From Apricaphanius iberus (Eukaryota > Chordata > Actinopteri > Cyprinodontiformes > Aphaniidae), in contig JAPXFQ010002912.1 in NCBI GenBank assembly GCA_028564705.1, forward strand, positions 124,001 to 188,000: a stretch of 64,000 nucleotides of DNA. The letters are read 5' to 3'. A model generated the notes under the pieces. That model searched no databases. It was not told the DNA's origin and saw nothing but the letters and a program-made list of their open reading frames with translations. How positions within the stretch are numbered: position 1 is the first letter of the stretch; every line of letters begins with the position of its first letter. The translations under genes were made by a program, and so were the position numbers. Shown here piece by piece: positions 46,451 to 58,400 of the stretch.

Positions 46451-47329
46451 TCGGAACTTGGAAATTCAAATTTCCAAGTGGAAAAAAAATAACTGGAATG
46501 CTCCCTGAAGGGTCAACAGCATTAATTAGTGGTGGAAACAAGTTTTATTTTACAAGAAACACTTTTAAGAATGCATCTAGGATCAATGTTAGAAGTAGCG
46601 CCTGCAACTCTAAACTTATCTAAAAGTGTTGTTTGCATTTAAAAAGATGTTTGTAAGAAGTACTAACAACGATGGCTACCAGGTCGTCGCCATATTGAAA
46701 TCCCGACTTTTCCAACTGGAATGTTGGAGCGTCAACTGGAACACTGTTTAATGGGTTGTGACTCAAACCCAGCTGCGAGTTCTGACTTGCGAGGTAAATG
46801 AAATGCACCATTAAGATTGGTAGAAAGCTAAATTCATGGGTCCATCAAGTCGTCCAGATCCTGAAAAAACAACGTAGCCCTAGACCATCACACTATCATC
46901 AACATATTTTAGTCCTAGTCAATTTCCTAAAATGGCATGATGTGTTACTATTCAACATCTTTTAGCTGGTTCCTTGGTGTCCGACAAATCAACGTCTCTG
47001 GGATCAATGTGGTTAATCTGATTAAACAAGAAGTACAATTACTTCTTTAAATTGTTTTTCTTCCCCCTTTACAAAAAAATATCTTAAACTGATTTTTCTG
47101 TTTTCTCTGGATATCTGTGCCTAATATGAAAATGTTTTTGATCTGAAGGAATGAGAGTGTGATTTAAAAAATCAGTAAAAGGTGAACACTTTTCCACAGT
47201 TTTAAAAAGCTGTGAGTCTGCTTGTATCCTCGATCCTTTTGGGTAGAGTTCGCATATCACCAATTCTGCATGCATTCATTTGAAATCAAAGACCAAATAA
47301 AATCGAAACAATAACAATGTTTAATTATA

Positions 47330-47580
47330 TACAGAGAAAAATGAATGTGCTAACACTATTGCAGGCTACCTAATAGCAGCTAGCTCGCTAATGCTATAAA
47401 GTCAGAGAAGATTTTATAATTTAGTGTTAGGTTACAATTTACAAAAGACTATCCAGTTTATAAAAGAACATTTATCTGTAGGTCATGCATCATAATGAAT
47501 GTCTTAATCAGATAATCCAGTTGCAATGAAGTAACAGCTGTTAGCCACCATTGTAGCTAACCACGTCTTAACAGTCTGTT
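47330..47580. repeat. Repeat copy lacking the MITE (related to 43900-45050)
   Basis: CTAATGCTATAAAGTC, ACATTTATCTGTAGGTCATG and AAGTAACAGCTGTTAGCC match sequence on the left (43900-44062) and right (44979-45050) of the MITE at 44064-44978, in the same order but without the insertion. Confidence 0.6.
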
Positions 47581-48031
47581 TTTTTTTAACCAACACTAAA
47601 ACATTAAAGTGTGAATTAAAAGGCAAAAAAGAGCTCTCAATCAGTTAACAGCTTTGTTAGAATTAAAAAATGTATATAATAGTTACTATAAACTTTAGAT
47701 AATACGACATTATGATAAATACGATAAATGACTGAATAACAAAAATTTAATATATTGTGTGTATTTATATTTATGGACAAGAAAAAAAGACTCAAAAACA
47801 TAATATTAGTATATAATCTTATAAAAAGATGTTATAAAAAATTATCTTAGGGTTTTATTTTTTCCATACACAGTAGCAACATTTTTTTTAACCTTTTTTA
47901 GGTAAAAACTATTTTGCTACTCTGTGCAAAAATTAGAAAGACTAAAATAATAGACACTAATACAATAAAAACCTAACTTTTTTTAATTTACAGGTTTGAT
48001 TTAATTCAGTTAAAACATGTTGAGATGTGTT

Positions 48032-48035
<4 letters not shown>

Positions 48036-48086
<51 letters not shown>
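48036..48086. repeat. (AT)n microsatellite
   Basis: A perfect AT dinucleotide run of 51 bases. Confidence 0.98.
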
Positions 48087-48088
<2 letters not shown>

Positions 48089-48808
48089 ATTAAACTGACC
48101 AAGAAAAACTCAAGAAAAAAAATCCTCAACTTTAAGCCTCGCATGAAGTGATAACTTTGGTGGGATTTCCAGTATGCAAACAAATAGAGGCTTATAACCG
48201 TGTTTGTTGCTTCAGCACAAATCCTCATGAATCTCATGTTCATTTCAGGGATTTAGGTGGAGTTTAGAAGTACTAAGGATGGATTAGGGATCTTGTTTGT
48301 GTCCCCCAAGTTGCTGAATCATGGGAACCATGGCTACACACCTCAGGACATAATCATCTCCTCAATGGGATCAGGATACAAATAACCATGAAAGTCACAA
48401 CGCATGTTTAGCTATTAGCCTTTTAAGACTCATCCATACATCTGCGTTCAGACGGTGTTTTCTTACACTGCAAAAGCAGATCCGTTCATTCGTGTCCGTC
48501 AACGTCCTTCTGTGACCACTGACTCGTTTCCACATCTTCAGAGCGGAAATAGTGAACTGATATCCTCAGATCAGACCTTATTCTTGCCATATTTCAGGTT
48601 TTTCTACTTTTGTTTCTGTTTGATATGAAATATTGCCTCATGAAGCCCTCTGTGCCACACTGGATCAGGTGTGACTGCAGGCTTCGGTCGCACCTCAAAC
48701 ATCAAACCTCAGTACAGTAGTTGCCTTTGTTGTGTTTTATATTTTGTTACTTTGAAAAAACTGATAGAAACTGAAATGTCTGAAACCTGAAGGAAATCTC
48801 ATACTATG

Positions 48809-48814
48809 AATAAA
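48809..48814 (+). terminator. Candidate polyadenylation signal AATAAA
   Basis: AATAAA is followed within about 15 bases by GGTTCTCTGTGCTC, a GT-rich downstream element. It is the best-formed signal downstream of cpm, but it lies 6.7 kb from the stop codon and past several repeats. It could belong to a long cpm 3'-UTR, to another transcript, or to chance. Confidence 0.3.
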
Positions 48815-49014
48815 GTAAAAGGTTCTCTGTGCTCACATCTTTATTGACTGCTTTGGATGTTGATTGATTAAAGAGATGACTTACAAACAAAAGTCTTTGA
48901 AATTAATGCTTATTTAGAGTATGTAGTAAAGTTTACAGTTTAGTAGACAAAATACATTTTCAGCATTACTCCAATGAGTTTTTAAAGGGTGAAAACAGTT
49001 AAAAGTTAACATAC

Positions 49015-49330
49015 TTTAAAGGGGACATGTTATGCAAATTTCTCTTTTTTTCAACCTTGTGTTGTCATTTTGGTCCACTGAACATTTTTGTTGTCAGAAG
49101 ACAAGCCATTTGAAAATGTGAATTTTTGAGACGTCAAAAACATAATTTCCAAATAACTGCCACTCATCCGCAAACCTCGCCCCTTATCCATCAAACTCCT
49201 CCTTTCACCCATCAGCTTTTTTCTTAAAGCTGATGGGTGAAAGCAGATAGCTTTCTTAAAAGCTATCTGTTAAAAAAGTAATACTTCAACGGGGAGTTTA
49301 GAGGTGTGCAGAATGAAAGTTGACCCTTTC
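49015..49330. repeat. Fish DNA-transposon-like fragment with twin hairpins
   Basis: AAAGGGGACATGTTATGCAA at 49018 is the end motif of a common fish non-autonomous DNA element. Inside are two adjacent hairpins, an 18-bp stem (49202-49219 with 49226-49243) and an 11-bp stem (49244-49254 with 49259-49269). The other end was not located with confidence. Confidence 0.5.
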
Positions 49331-50397
49331 CTTTAAACATTATGTAGTCGCAAAAACATTTTATATAAAAAGGTGAGAAAGGATACCATTTCTTGGAGGT
49401 TTAATTTGAACTTGTTTGCACCAACAAGGAGGAACAGTATTACAGAGAGTTCACAACGGCCGAATCCTGCCTTCCACCAACTGACAGACCACTTTATAGA
49501 TTCAGACAACCTTTCTATTGTCTCTACCCTATCAGTAAACATTTCCCCATGGTGAAGTTTCCAGACTCCCAGGCGCCTTCGTCTGATAGGACACGCTCAA
49601 ACTTAGGATACGTTGGGAGATCCAGTGCTCCGAGGGACGTTTCCATGGCAACACTAGACGTAAGGATTCTAATATCAGTTCATTCGACCCAAACTAATAT
49701 TATACAGTGTCACACAATCAGACTATCACTATATCATGAAGAAATAGCACACAGTTCTCTCAGTATGTAAGAATACACAGAAAAGATCATTCTTGATATA
49801 CATTTCTCAATATAACTTCTCAATATTAATTTTTCCATAATAGTTATATTTAACCTAAAATATTAAAAAACATAGATTTTTCCGACCACCGCACTGTGTT
49901 TATATTTACGTTTTCCAGCCAACAGCGGTGCTGCATTGTAGGTTACCAAATACTATTGTAAACAACTGCCTGGGGCAACGAGGCATTTACTGTAGAAAAT
50001 GGAGCACTCGGTTATTTTAGCTTCTGTCTTTCTCAGAAGAGGAGCGACCTTATAATATCTAAAACTAGAGTTAGTTTAGGTGAAGCCCACAGCGGATGGA
50101 CACAAATAAAATAAAAACTTTCACGCCATCAGAAAGTGCGCAGAAATGGCAAAGTTTCTCATGGAGAAAGGTAAGAAAGCTTGGTAACGGCTAAAGTTAG
50201 CTGTCGGTAAAACAGCTTTCAATACTACCACACAACCACTGAGTAAACGAAAGAAAAGGAAGCGGTTTCCTCCTGCATTCCCCAGTATAGGAGGCTCGCT
50301 TTCACTGCTGCGGTGAGTGATTTTAAATACTTTTCTTGTTAGCTTTCTGTATTGACATAGGTCTCCAACCATACACCTCATTTAATAAAATAGTCGA

Positions 50398-50560
50398 TAC
50401 CCTGTAAGATTTGTTGTCGGACAAGATGCTGGCTGGTTATGACAGCAAAACTGGCATCCAGACGGTTTCATTATTGCAACTACAACCTCAACACATTAGA
50501 TGTCCCTTTGGTGCCCACGTTCCATATTCAACCTTTAAGAGGATTCAAAAGCGAATTTCG
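50398..50560. repeat. Dispersed repeat, copy 2 (partner of 606-775)
   Basis: See the copy near 606. The shared sequence starts at ACCCTGTAAGATT(T/C)GTTG and runs past TTCCATATTCAACCTTTAA. This copy stays open further in one frame but has no recognised domain. Confidence 0.55.
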
Positions 50561-53280
50561 TTCGAGAATTCGGTGGAGTTTCACATAGAGTTGGACTTAG
50601 GCGGGAGTCGGAACATCAAGAGACGCCTCACTCAGACAGGCTTTAAATATTGCATTCATTATGTTAAACTTCTCTTGAACAAGAAACTGTCAGAGGCGTC
50701 TTACATCGGCTGTGGACTATATTTTGTACTTGTAGTGTAGCAAATATATACATTAAAATATATATTTGGTACAAGGAAAAGCAGTAAAGCAAGCAACAAT
50801 AGTGTAAAATTTGGTCTTACATACCTTCAACAACACTGCTGCCATCTTTTTCTGTCGTAATCGGCTACTGGTAGCAACAGAAAGCTTAAATATGAACATC
50901 TGGAGGTGGAGATGTGGTACTGGTGGGAGCTGCTCAGGAGAATATCAGCTGTCATTCAGTTTTTAGGTCACAGGTCTGGTTTTCTGGGCAGGAATGCAGA
51001 ACTGTGAAGCAAAAGAACCGAAAGAACACAAGGAGACAAGTGAGGTGGAGTGAGCCAGGAAAGAAAAATTAATGGGTATGAGTGAGTTTTTGTGATCAAG
51101 TTATGGAAAAATCTGAATTGTAGTCCTGGCTGGGTGGAGGTGAGCTCAACCAGGACGTGTTTACATAGGCAAGGGAGTTAAACAATTTTTATAAGAATGT
51201 GGTTTAAAAAAGGCTTGAAATAGTTCACTCTGTGATGGATCTTTTTGAGTTTCTCTGTCTAAAATGAATGACAGAAAATATAAAAATTTTCCACCATATC
51301 TTAATTTTTAGATGGATGTACCTGTATCCCTGCTGAACTTCTGATGAACCCAATCAAACATTCTCATTGTATCACAATTTCAGCTTAATTTTCTCATCAT
51401 GATTTTGTTTCTCATAGAATATTGTGGATTAGATCAGATCAAATTAGTCTTACCCTAAATATTTGAACTTAAATGAGTAAACACTGACCCCTTGTGGGCT
51501 GAAAGAGAAACTACATTCAAAATGTAATAATAAAAAAATCATTTTTCTCCTTCAACTGCATTATTAGACTCAAAAAAATATCAGTCCACCCAAACATTCT
51601 TATTCAGAAGATTTTCTATTATGAAGATTTAGTTTTTGTGATATTCCTAAATTTATGTTCGAAAGTTATCAATGACAAAAAAACAAATACAATTTTTGGT
51701 TAAAATGATTCAGACTTTAACACATTTTGTTCATTTTATGACAGTCTTCCTCACAATTTTGGGTGTTTTTTCCATTTTGTACCTCCTTGTTGATCCTCTC
51801 CTCTGTTTAAAGAAGTTCACTGACAGTCAGGTATATCTTAACATTTTTTTAAAACGGCAAAAAGTGTTCTTTTGTTGTGCATGAGGGAAACGTGTCTGAT
51901 GAGAGGCCCTCGGCATGGAGCCAGAAGTCATTTCCACTTCCCGCTGGAAGCAGCCACAACAATCAATTATCTCCCTGAAGGTCACTTTGTTTTTTTGGCA
52001 GCGACTGAGGTGAGTGTGCCGGAGATGAAGGTTGTTGGTTCCCAGCGTGGGAGACATGAGTCACTTTCAGTTTCACTGCAGATTCAAAAGGAGGCTGATA
52101 TGAGGAGCAGCAGGTCACTTTTCCAGCTGCTTCTTAATATCGACTTGAATTATTAATTAAGCACGCAGACATTAGAGTGTGCTGGTGCACAATGAATATT
52201 TTATATCTATTAAATGCCTTTTTTACATTGTTGAAACCAAAACTCTGCATAAAAGGAATGTCTATTGGCAAAAATCTGGTGATACAATCTGAATCAATAC
52301 AAATGGGGGGACACATTACGATATATGATATGATATTTTGCGATATATCGTGATGCTATGAGTAAGACAATATATTGTGATTTTCTAAGCTAAATGTTCC
52401 TGTACAGCATTCTAAACACTCCAGCCAGTTTCATACATAACACATCCAGTTTTATTTGATGGAGCAACTGAGGAAATGTATGCAAACTTTTGGCTTTGAA
52501 GATGTTAATAAATAAATCACTCACATATTTGTTTTCCTATTATGGTGGTATTTAGCTAATTTGGGTAATTCTAACTATACTAAAACAAGAGAGGAAAAAA
52601 TGTTTGGTGTATGTAGACTTCTAGCTTTATCAGTATTTTACAAAACGATGAGTGGTTTTACTTCTCAACATTCAGTCATTTAGGGGTTTTTTGTGAAAAA
52701 TTGAGGAATTTTCTTTGTTTGAATTAATTTTTATTTCCCCATATTAAATTATTCCACATTAACTGTATAACTGATCATGGGGTCATTTTAATCAGTAAAG
52801 AACTTTGAGATCGAATTTTATATGAAAAGCACATTATAAATAAAGTTTGTTTATTGTTTTCCCATTAATATTGTGTTGCTCAGGTTTTTATCAGTATTTG
52901 ACTACATATTTTAATTATCAAACTTCAGCCATTCCATTTTTCATAATGAGTGACTCCATGTCTTATTCCTCACCAAAGTGATTTCATATTTTCCCCACAA
53001 TTTCACCATTCCGTATCATTGTGCCTATTATTGTTTGATTTTATTTATGGCACTTTTTAGTGTTTTTTCCTTATTAATATATATATTTGTTTCATTTATC
53101 AGACATATAATATTCTGTATGCAGAGTGTTTTTTTGTTTTTTTCCCTGTTGGTGCAAAAAAACTGCACAAATCTATCTGGCAGGTAAGGGTCAGATTTTT
53201 TTCATTTTGCACGATAAAAATTTTGTTTAAATTGCAGTATGTTTAAAGAGTAAAAGTTCATTTAAGTTTTCTCTTGTGGT
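50561..53280. other. Intergenic stretch upstream of the occ1-like gene
   Basis: No gene is supported. A hAT-like ATATCGTGATGC/TATATTGTGA segment lies at about 52310-52385, and a LINE-like tail (AAGAACTTTGAGATCGAATT ... CATTATAAATAAAG) at about 52795-52860. The rest is AT-rich with chance open frames. Confidence 0.45.
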
Positions 53281-53447
53281 TCTCCTGGTCCTGATCTCCT
53301 CAGGTGTTTCTCCATCTTCCTTACTTTCCTCCTCCTCTTCCTGCAGCTGTTTATCTTCCTCTCCTTGCTGAGCTCCTCTGCAGACTCATTTCCATCTTCT
53401 GTCTCCTTTTCTTTCGCTGCTCTGCCTCCGAGGATTTGGGTCAGGAG
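53281..53447 (+). promoter_or_regulatory. 5' region of the occ1-like gene
   Basis: Pyrimidine-rich (TTCCTCCTCCTCTTCCTGCAG, then CTCCTCTGCAG ending at 53383). These look like splice acceptors just ahead of the ATG at 53448, so the coding start may lie in a second exon preceded by an untranslated one. No promoter motif is clear. Confidence 0.35.
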
Positions 53448-53496
53448 ATGGGATGCAGGAATTCTTCACAAGCTTCCAGCAGCAGCCTCAGCGGAG
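53448..53496 (+). CDS. occ1: occ1-like coding exon 1
   Basis: ATG at 53448, encoding MGCRNSSQASSSSLSG plus one base, donor GTGAGG. The longer open frames over this position in other registers have no family match. Confidence 0.82.
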
Positions 53497-54777
53497 GTGA
53501 GGAAGCAAACATTTACTCAAGATCAGATCAACTTTTTCTCTGTCCTGTTTTTGGACTGTGTTTTAGATGTTTTCTTCCTTCAGAAATGTAGGAAAAGTTG
53601 TCCATTATGTTATTTGGATAATAGTTATAGGATTTTCTATATTCTCATGAAGTGTGACTAAAGGGCAGGGGAAAAATCGTTTTAAATAGTTGTGGTATTG
53701 CATTTTTTTCCCTTTCTTTTCGTGTCACTTTATGTTGATATTAACGCCGTTTCAGATTTACAAAATCTATTTCGCTGATATTTGTGAGTTTTTGTGTTAC
53801 TCTTTGGAGATTATACATCATACTTTTATTCTATTCGACTGTTTGGCTTACATTGTTGTTGTCTTTGCATAATTTTGATATTTTTTGGACCAATCTGTGG
53901 TGTAATTTGATGTGTTTTGTTTGCTTGTTGGTTGTATTGTTTGTTGTTTTTATGTCTCTGCCTGATCTTTGTCAGTTATGAGTTGTTATTCGTGCTTTCC
54001 TGAAGAATAGATCCATCTGCCCATCGTTTTCCTTTATTTAAATAAATGCTTTCATTTTGTTTTCTTTTTTGTTTTGTTTAACTAGACATATAGTTTACTT
54101 TTTGTGAAGGAATTTATGCCAATTCTGGATGTTTTTTTGTGTTTTCTTTATGGGATTAAAGGTTTTGTTTTGAGCATCTTATCTTGCCTCATTTTCATCA
54201 GTTTAGGAAGGACAGTTTTTACTGGACTTATTTTGCAGCCTTTATATCCTTGTTATGGTTGCTGAATTATTTTATGAATGTATGGCTGTTTCATGCAACA
54301 TATTGTTTAGATAACATTTTTTATTTTTGTTATAGTAAATGTCATTTTCGATGCTACCCTAATTTATTAAGATGCATCTATAAATGTTTGCAGGAAAAAA
54401 ACTTTTAACCAAATGAAAAGAGTTTCTGATCAGTCTGTCTTCAACTGCAGGTGGCGCCGAGTTTTCATCAAAGCTGTAAGTTAATTTTCAGAAGGCTTTT
54501 TGATCTTTAAAACCTGCAACCTGACCTTTCTCTCAAGCTGCCTATTAAAACCTTGGTTTCACTCTGTTACCAGATCAGATGAGCTGGTGCAGAACGGCGA
54601 AGACGATAAACGGAAGTGAGACATCTGGAATCAAACCTTTCATTAATATTGGTGTATTTGATGTAAAATTAAAGCTTGCTTTCCGTTTCTGTGAAATCAG
54701 GAACTATGGAGGGGTTTATATTGGTTTACCAACAGACCTGAGTAACATCCCAACAATTCAAATGGGACCATTAGCAG
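53448..54777 (+). CDS. occ1: OCC1-like small protein (C12orf75 homologue), four exons
   Basis: Exons: 53448-53496, 54451-54475, 54574-54615 and 54701-54777. All have AG/GT junctions in phase, and the last two introns are only 98 and 85 bp. The 64 codons read MGCRNSSQASSSSLSGG at the start, a Ser/Glu-rich middle, then GEDDKRKNYGGVYIGLPTDL and an NIPTIQMGPLAG end. Human OCC1 (63 residues) has the same MGC start and the DDKRRNYGGVYVGLP block, which makes the family assignment firm.

Gly2 and Cys3 suggest myristoylation and palmitoylation and so membrane association; that is inference. The biochemical role of OCC1 is not established. The C-terminus is unresolved: either a splice donor (GTAATG at 54778) leads to a further exon, or the frame reads through to a stop at 54795-54797. 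Confidence 0.85.
54451..54475 (+). CDS. occ1: occ1-like coding exon 2 (25 bp)
   Basis: A micro-exon between the acceptor CTTCAACTGCAG and the donor GTAAGT, encoding GGAEFSSK plus two bases. It is phase-compatible with both neighbours. Confidence 0.75.
54574..54615 (+). CDS. occ1: occ1-like coding exon 3
   Basis: Acceptor CTCTGTTACCAG, donor GTGAGA. Encodes LSDELVQNGEDDKR plus two bases and contains the EDDKR half of the family signature. Confidence 0.83.
54701..54777 (+). CDS. occ1: occ1-like coding exon 4
   Basis: Acceptor TTTCTGTGAAATCAG. Encodes K-NYGGVYIGLPTDLSNIP and onward, the conserved core of OCC1. The donor GTAATG at 54778 is plausible. Without it the frame adds NALKC and stops at 54797. 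Confidence 0.83.
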
Positions 54778-54837
54778 GTAATGCTTTAAAATGTTAAATG
54801 TTTCACAATATTATAAATAAACTAAATGATCTTAAAC

Positions 54838-55415
54838 CGACATATGTCTAAAATGAGCTCAAAACGACATACTAACCTATGAGGACTAAAATGAGCTCAA
54901 AACGAAATACTAACCTATGATGTCGAAAATTAGCTCAAAACGACATGCTAAATCTTAATGTGATATTTCATTAATCAGATTATATGACACACAGTATAGT
55001 TCCCTAAAGTGTCTTTTGCAATGCATCGTTTTTCCTCCGACACATACGATACTAAAGAACTTCCACTCTTTATTGTAATGTAATGATTTTAGAATGTGCT
55101 GATCATGTGTTAACAGAATGTCCTTGCCTTAAATTGTTTTTTATATGATGTCTAAAATGAGCTTAAACTGACATATGATGTCTAAAATGAGCTCAAAATG
55201 ACATACTAACCTATGTTGTCTAAAATAAACTTAAACCGACTTATGTGTAAAATAGTTGAAAAACGACATACTAACCTGTGATGTCTAAAATGAGCTCAAA
55301 ACGACATACTAACCTATAATGCCTAAAATGAGTTCAAAAATGACATACTTTAACCTATTATGTCTAAAATGAGTACAAAAACGACATGATAACATATGAT
55401 GTCTAAAATGATTTA
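54838..55415 (-). repeat. 38-bp satellite, left arm (reverse orientation)
   Basis: Copies of the reverse-complement monomer (ATGTCTAAAATGAGCTC, then AAAACGACATACTAACC) occur at 54838-54956 and 55149-55415, with a non-satellite block between them. The arm is flanked on both sides by TTTCACAATATTATAAAT (about 54800 and 55420). Confidence 0.9.
54957..55148. other. Non-satellite block inside the left arm
   Basis: About 190 bp of unrelated sequence (GATATTTCATTAATCAG ... TTGCCTTAAATTG) splits the left satellite arm. It has no inverted ends that I can see and no coding potential. It could be an insertion or the original spacer. Confidence 0.5.
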
Positions 55416-55493
55416 AATATTTCACAATATTATAAATTTAGAAACCCCTGACCCTGACTTAGTTTTGACATTACACAGGTTAAAAACAATTAA

Positions 55494-58400
55494 ACATTTT
55501 AGACATCATATGTTAGCATGTCGTTTTGAGCTCATTTTTGACATCATAGGTTATTATTTCGTTTTGAGCTCATTTTAGTCCTCATAGGTTAGTATGTCGT
55601 TTTAAGCCCATCGTTGACATCATAGGTTAGTATGTTGTTTTGACCTCATTATAGACATCATATGTCAGTTTAAGATCATTTTAGACATCATAGGTTAGCA
55701 TGACGTTTTTAAACTATTTTAAACATCATTATTCGGTTTAAGCTTATTTTAGAAAACATAGGTTAGTATGTCATTTTGAGCTCATTTTAGACATCATAGG
55801 TTAGTATTTGATTTGAAATCATTTTAGACATCATAGGTTAGTATTTGATTTGAAATCATTTTAGACATCATAGGTTAGTATTTGATTTGAAATCATTTTA
55901 GACATCATAGGTTAGTATGTCATTTTGAGCTCATTTTAGATATCATAGGTTAGAATGTCGTTTTGAGCTCATTTTAGACATCATATGTCGTTTTGCACTC
56001 ATTTTAGACATCATAGGTTAGTATGTCGTTTTGAGCACATTTTAGACATCGTGGTTAGTATGTCATTTTGAGCTCATTTTAGATATCATAGGTTAGTATG
56101 TCGTTTTGAGCATATTTGAGACATCATAGGTTAGTATTTCATTTTCAGCTCATTTTAGACATCATAGGTTAGTATGTAGTTTTGAGCTCATTTTAGACAT
56201 CATAGGTTAGTATGTCATTATTGAGCACACTTTGACATTATCAAATTTCATTTTCAGCTCATTTTAGACATCATAGGTTAGTATGTCGTTTTTAGCTCAT
56301 TTTAGACATCATTGGTTAGTTTGTCGTTTTGAGCTCATTTTAGACATCATAGGTTAGTATTTCATTTTCAGCTCATTTTAGACATCATAGGTTAGTATGT
56401 AGTTTTGAGCTCATTTTAGATATCATAGGTTAGTATGTCGTTTTGAGCATATTTGAGACATCATAGGTTAGTATTTCATTTTCAGCTCATTTTAGACATC
56501 ATAGGTTAGTATTTCATTTTCAGCTCATTTTAGACATCATAGGTTAGTATGTAGTTTTAAGCACATTTTAGACATCATAGGTTAGTATGTCGTTTTAAGC
56601 ACATTTTTGACATCATTGGTTAGTTTGTCGTTTTGAGCTCATTTTAGACATCATAGTTTAGTATGTCGTTTTGAGCTTATTTTAGACATCATAGGTTAGT
56701 ATGTCGTTTTGAGCTCATTTTAGACATCATAGGTTAGTATGTAGTTTTGAGCTCATTTTAGACATCATAGGTTAGTATGTCGTTTTTAGCTCATTTTAGA
56801 CATCATAGGTTAGTATTTCATTTTCAGCTCATTTTAGACATCATAGGTTAGTATGTTGTTTTGAGCTCATTTTAGACATCATAGGTTAGTATGTCATTTG
56901 AGCTCATTTTAGACATCATAGGTTAGTATGTCGTTTTAAGCACATTTTTGACATCATTGGTTAGTTTGTCGTTTTGAGCTCATTTTAGACATCATAGTTT
57001 AGTATGTTGTTTTGAGCACATTTTAGACATCATAATATGTCGTTTTGAGCTCATTTTAGACATAAGTTTGTATGTCGTTTTGAGCTCATTTTAGACATTA
57101 TAGGTTAGTATGTCGTTTTGAGCACATTTTAGACATAGGTTAGCGTGTCATTTTGAGATCATTTTCGATACCACAGGTTAGTATTTCATGTTGACCTAAT
57201 TTTAGACATCATAGGTTAGTAAGTCATTTTGAACTTATTTTAGACATCATAAGCCATTTTAGACATCATAAGTATGTCGTTTTGAGCTCATTTTAGACAT
57301 CATAGGTTAGTATGTCGTTTTGAGCTCATTTTAGACATCATAGGTTAGTATTTCATTTTCAGCTCATTTTAGACATCATAGGTTAGTATGTAGTTTTGAG
57401 CTCATTTTAGACATCATAGGTTAGTATGTCGTTTTTAGCTCATTTTAGACATTATAGGTTAGTATGTCGTTTTGAGCACATTTTAGACATCATAGGTTAG
57501 TATGTCGTTTTGAGCTCATTTTAGACATCATAGTTAGTATGTCGTTTTGAGCTCATTTTAGACATCATAGGTTAGTATGTCGTTTTGAGCTCATTTTAGA
57601 CATCATGAGTCAGTTTAAGCTCATTTTAGACATCATAGGTTAGTATGTCGTTTTGAGCCCATTTTAGTCCTCATAGGTTAGTATGACGTTTTGAGCCAAT
57701 TTTAGACATCATAGTTTAGTATGTCGTTTTAAGCACATTTTAGACATCATAGGTTAGTATGTCGTTTTGAGCCCATTTTAGTCCTCATAGGTTAGTATGA
57801 CGTTTTGAGCCAATTTTAGACATCATAGGTTAGACAACAAACACAAAACACAACAAAACTTTGAGCTCATTTTAGACATCATAGGTTAGTATGTCGTTTT
57901 GAGCCCATTTTAGACATCATAGGTTAGTATGTCGTTTTTAGCTCATTTTAGACATCATAGGTTAGTATTAGTTTTGAGCTCATTTTAGACATCATAGGTT
58001 AGTATGTTGTTTTGAGCTCATTTTAGACATCATAGGTTAGTATGTCGTTTTGAGCTCATTTTAGACATCATAGGTTAGTATGTCGTTTTGAGCTCATTTT
58101 AGACATCATAGTTTAGTATGTCGTTTAGCCATACATCTAGGTTAGTATTATTTCATCTCATTTTAGACATCATAGTTTAGTATGTCATTTTGAGCTAATT
58201 TTAGACATCATAGGTTAGTATGTTGTTTTGAGCACATTTTAGACATCATAATATGTCGTTTTGAGCTCATTTTAGACATCATAGGTTAGTATGTCGTTTT
58301 GAGCTCATTTTAGACATCATAATATGTCGTTTTGAGCTCATTTTAGACATAAGTTTGTATGTTGTTTTGAGCTCATTTTAGACATCATAGGTTAGTATTT

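Noticed and set aside
48010..48243. Minus-strand open frame with YIYIYI repeats
   Set aside because: Its sequence is simply the translation of the (AT)n microsatellite.
53304..53661. Longer open frames of 95 and 98 codons over occ1-like exon 1
   Set aside because: They cross the exon 1 donor into intron. Only the register starting at 53448 and splicing at 53497 gives the OCC1 signature.
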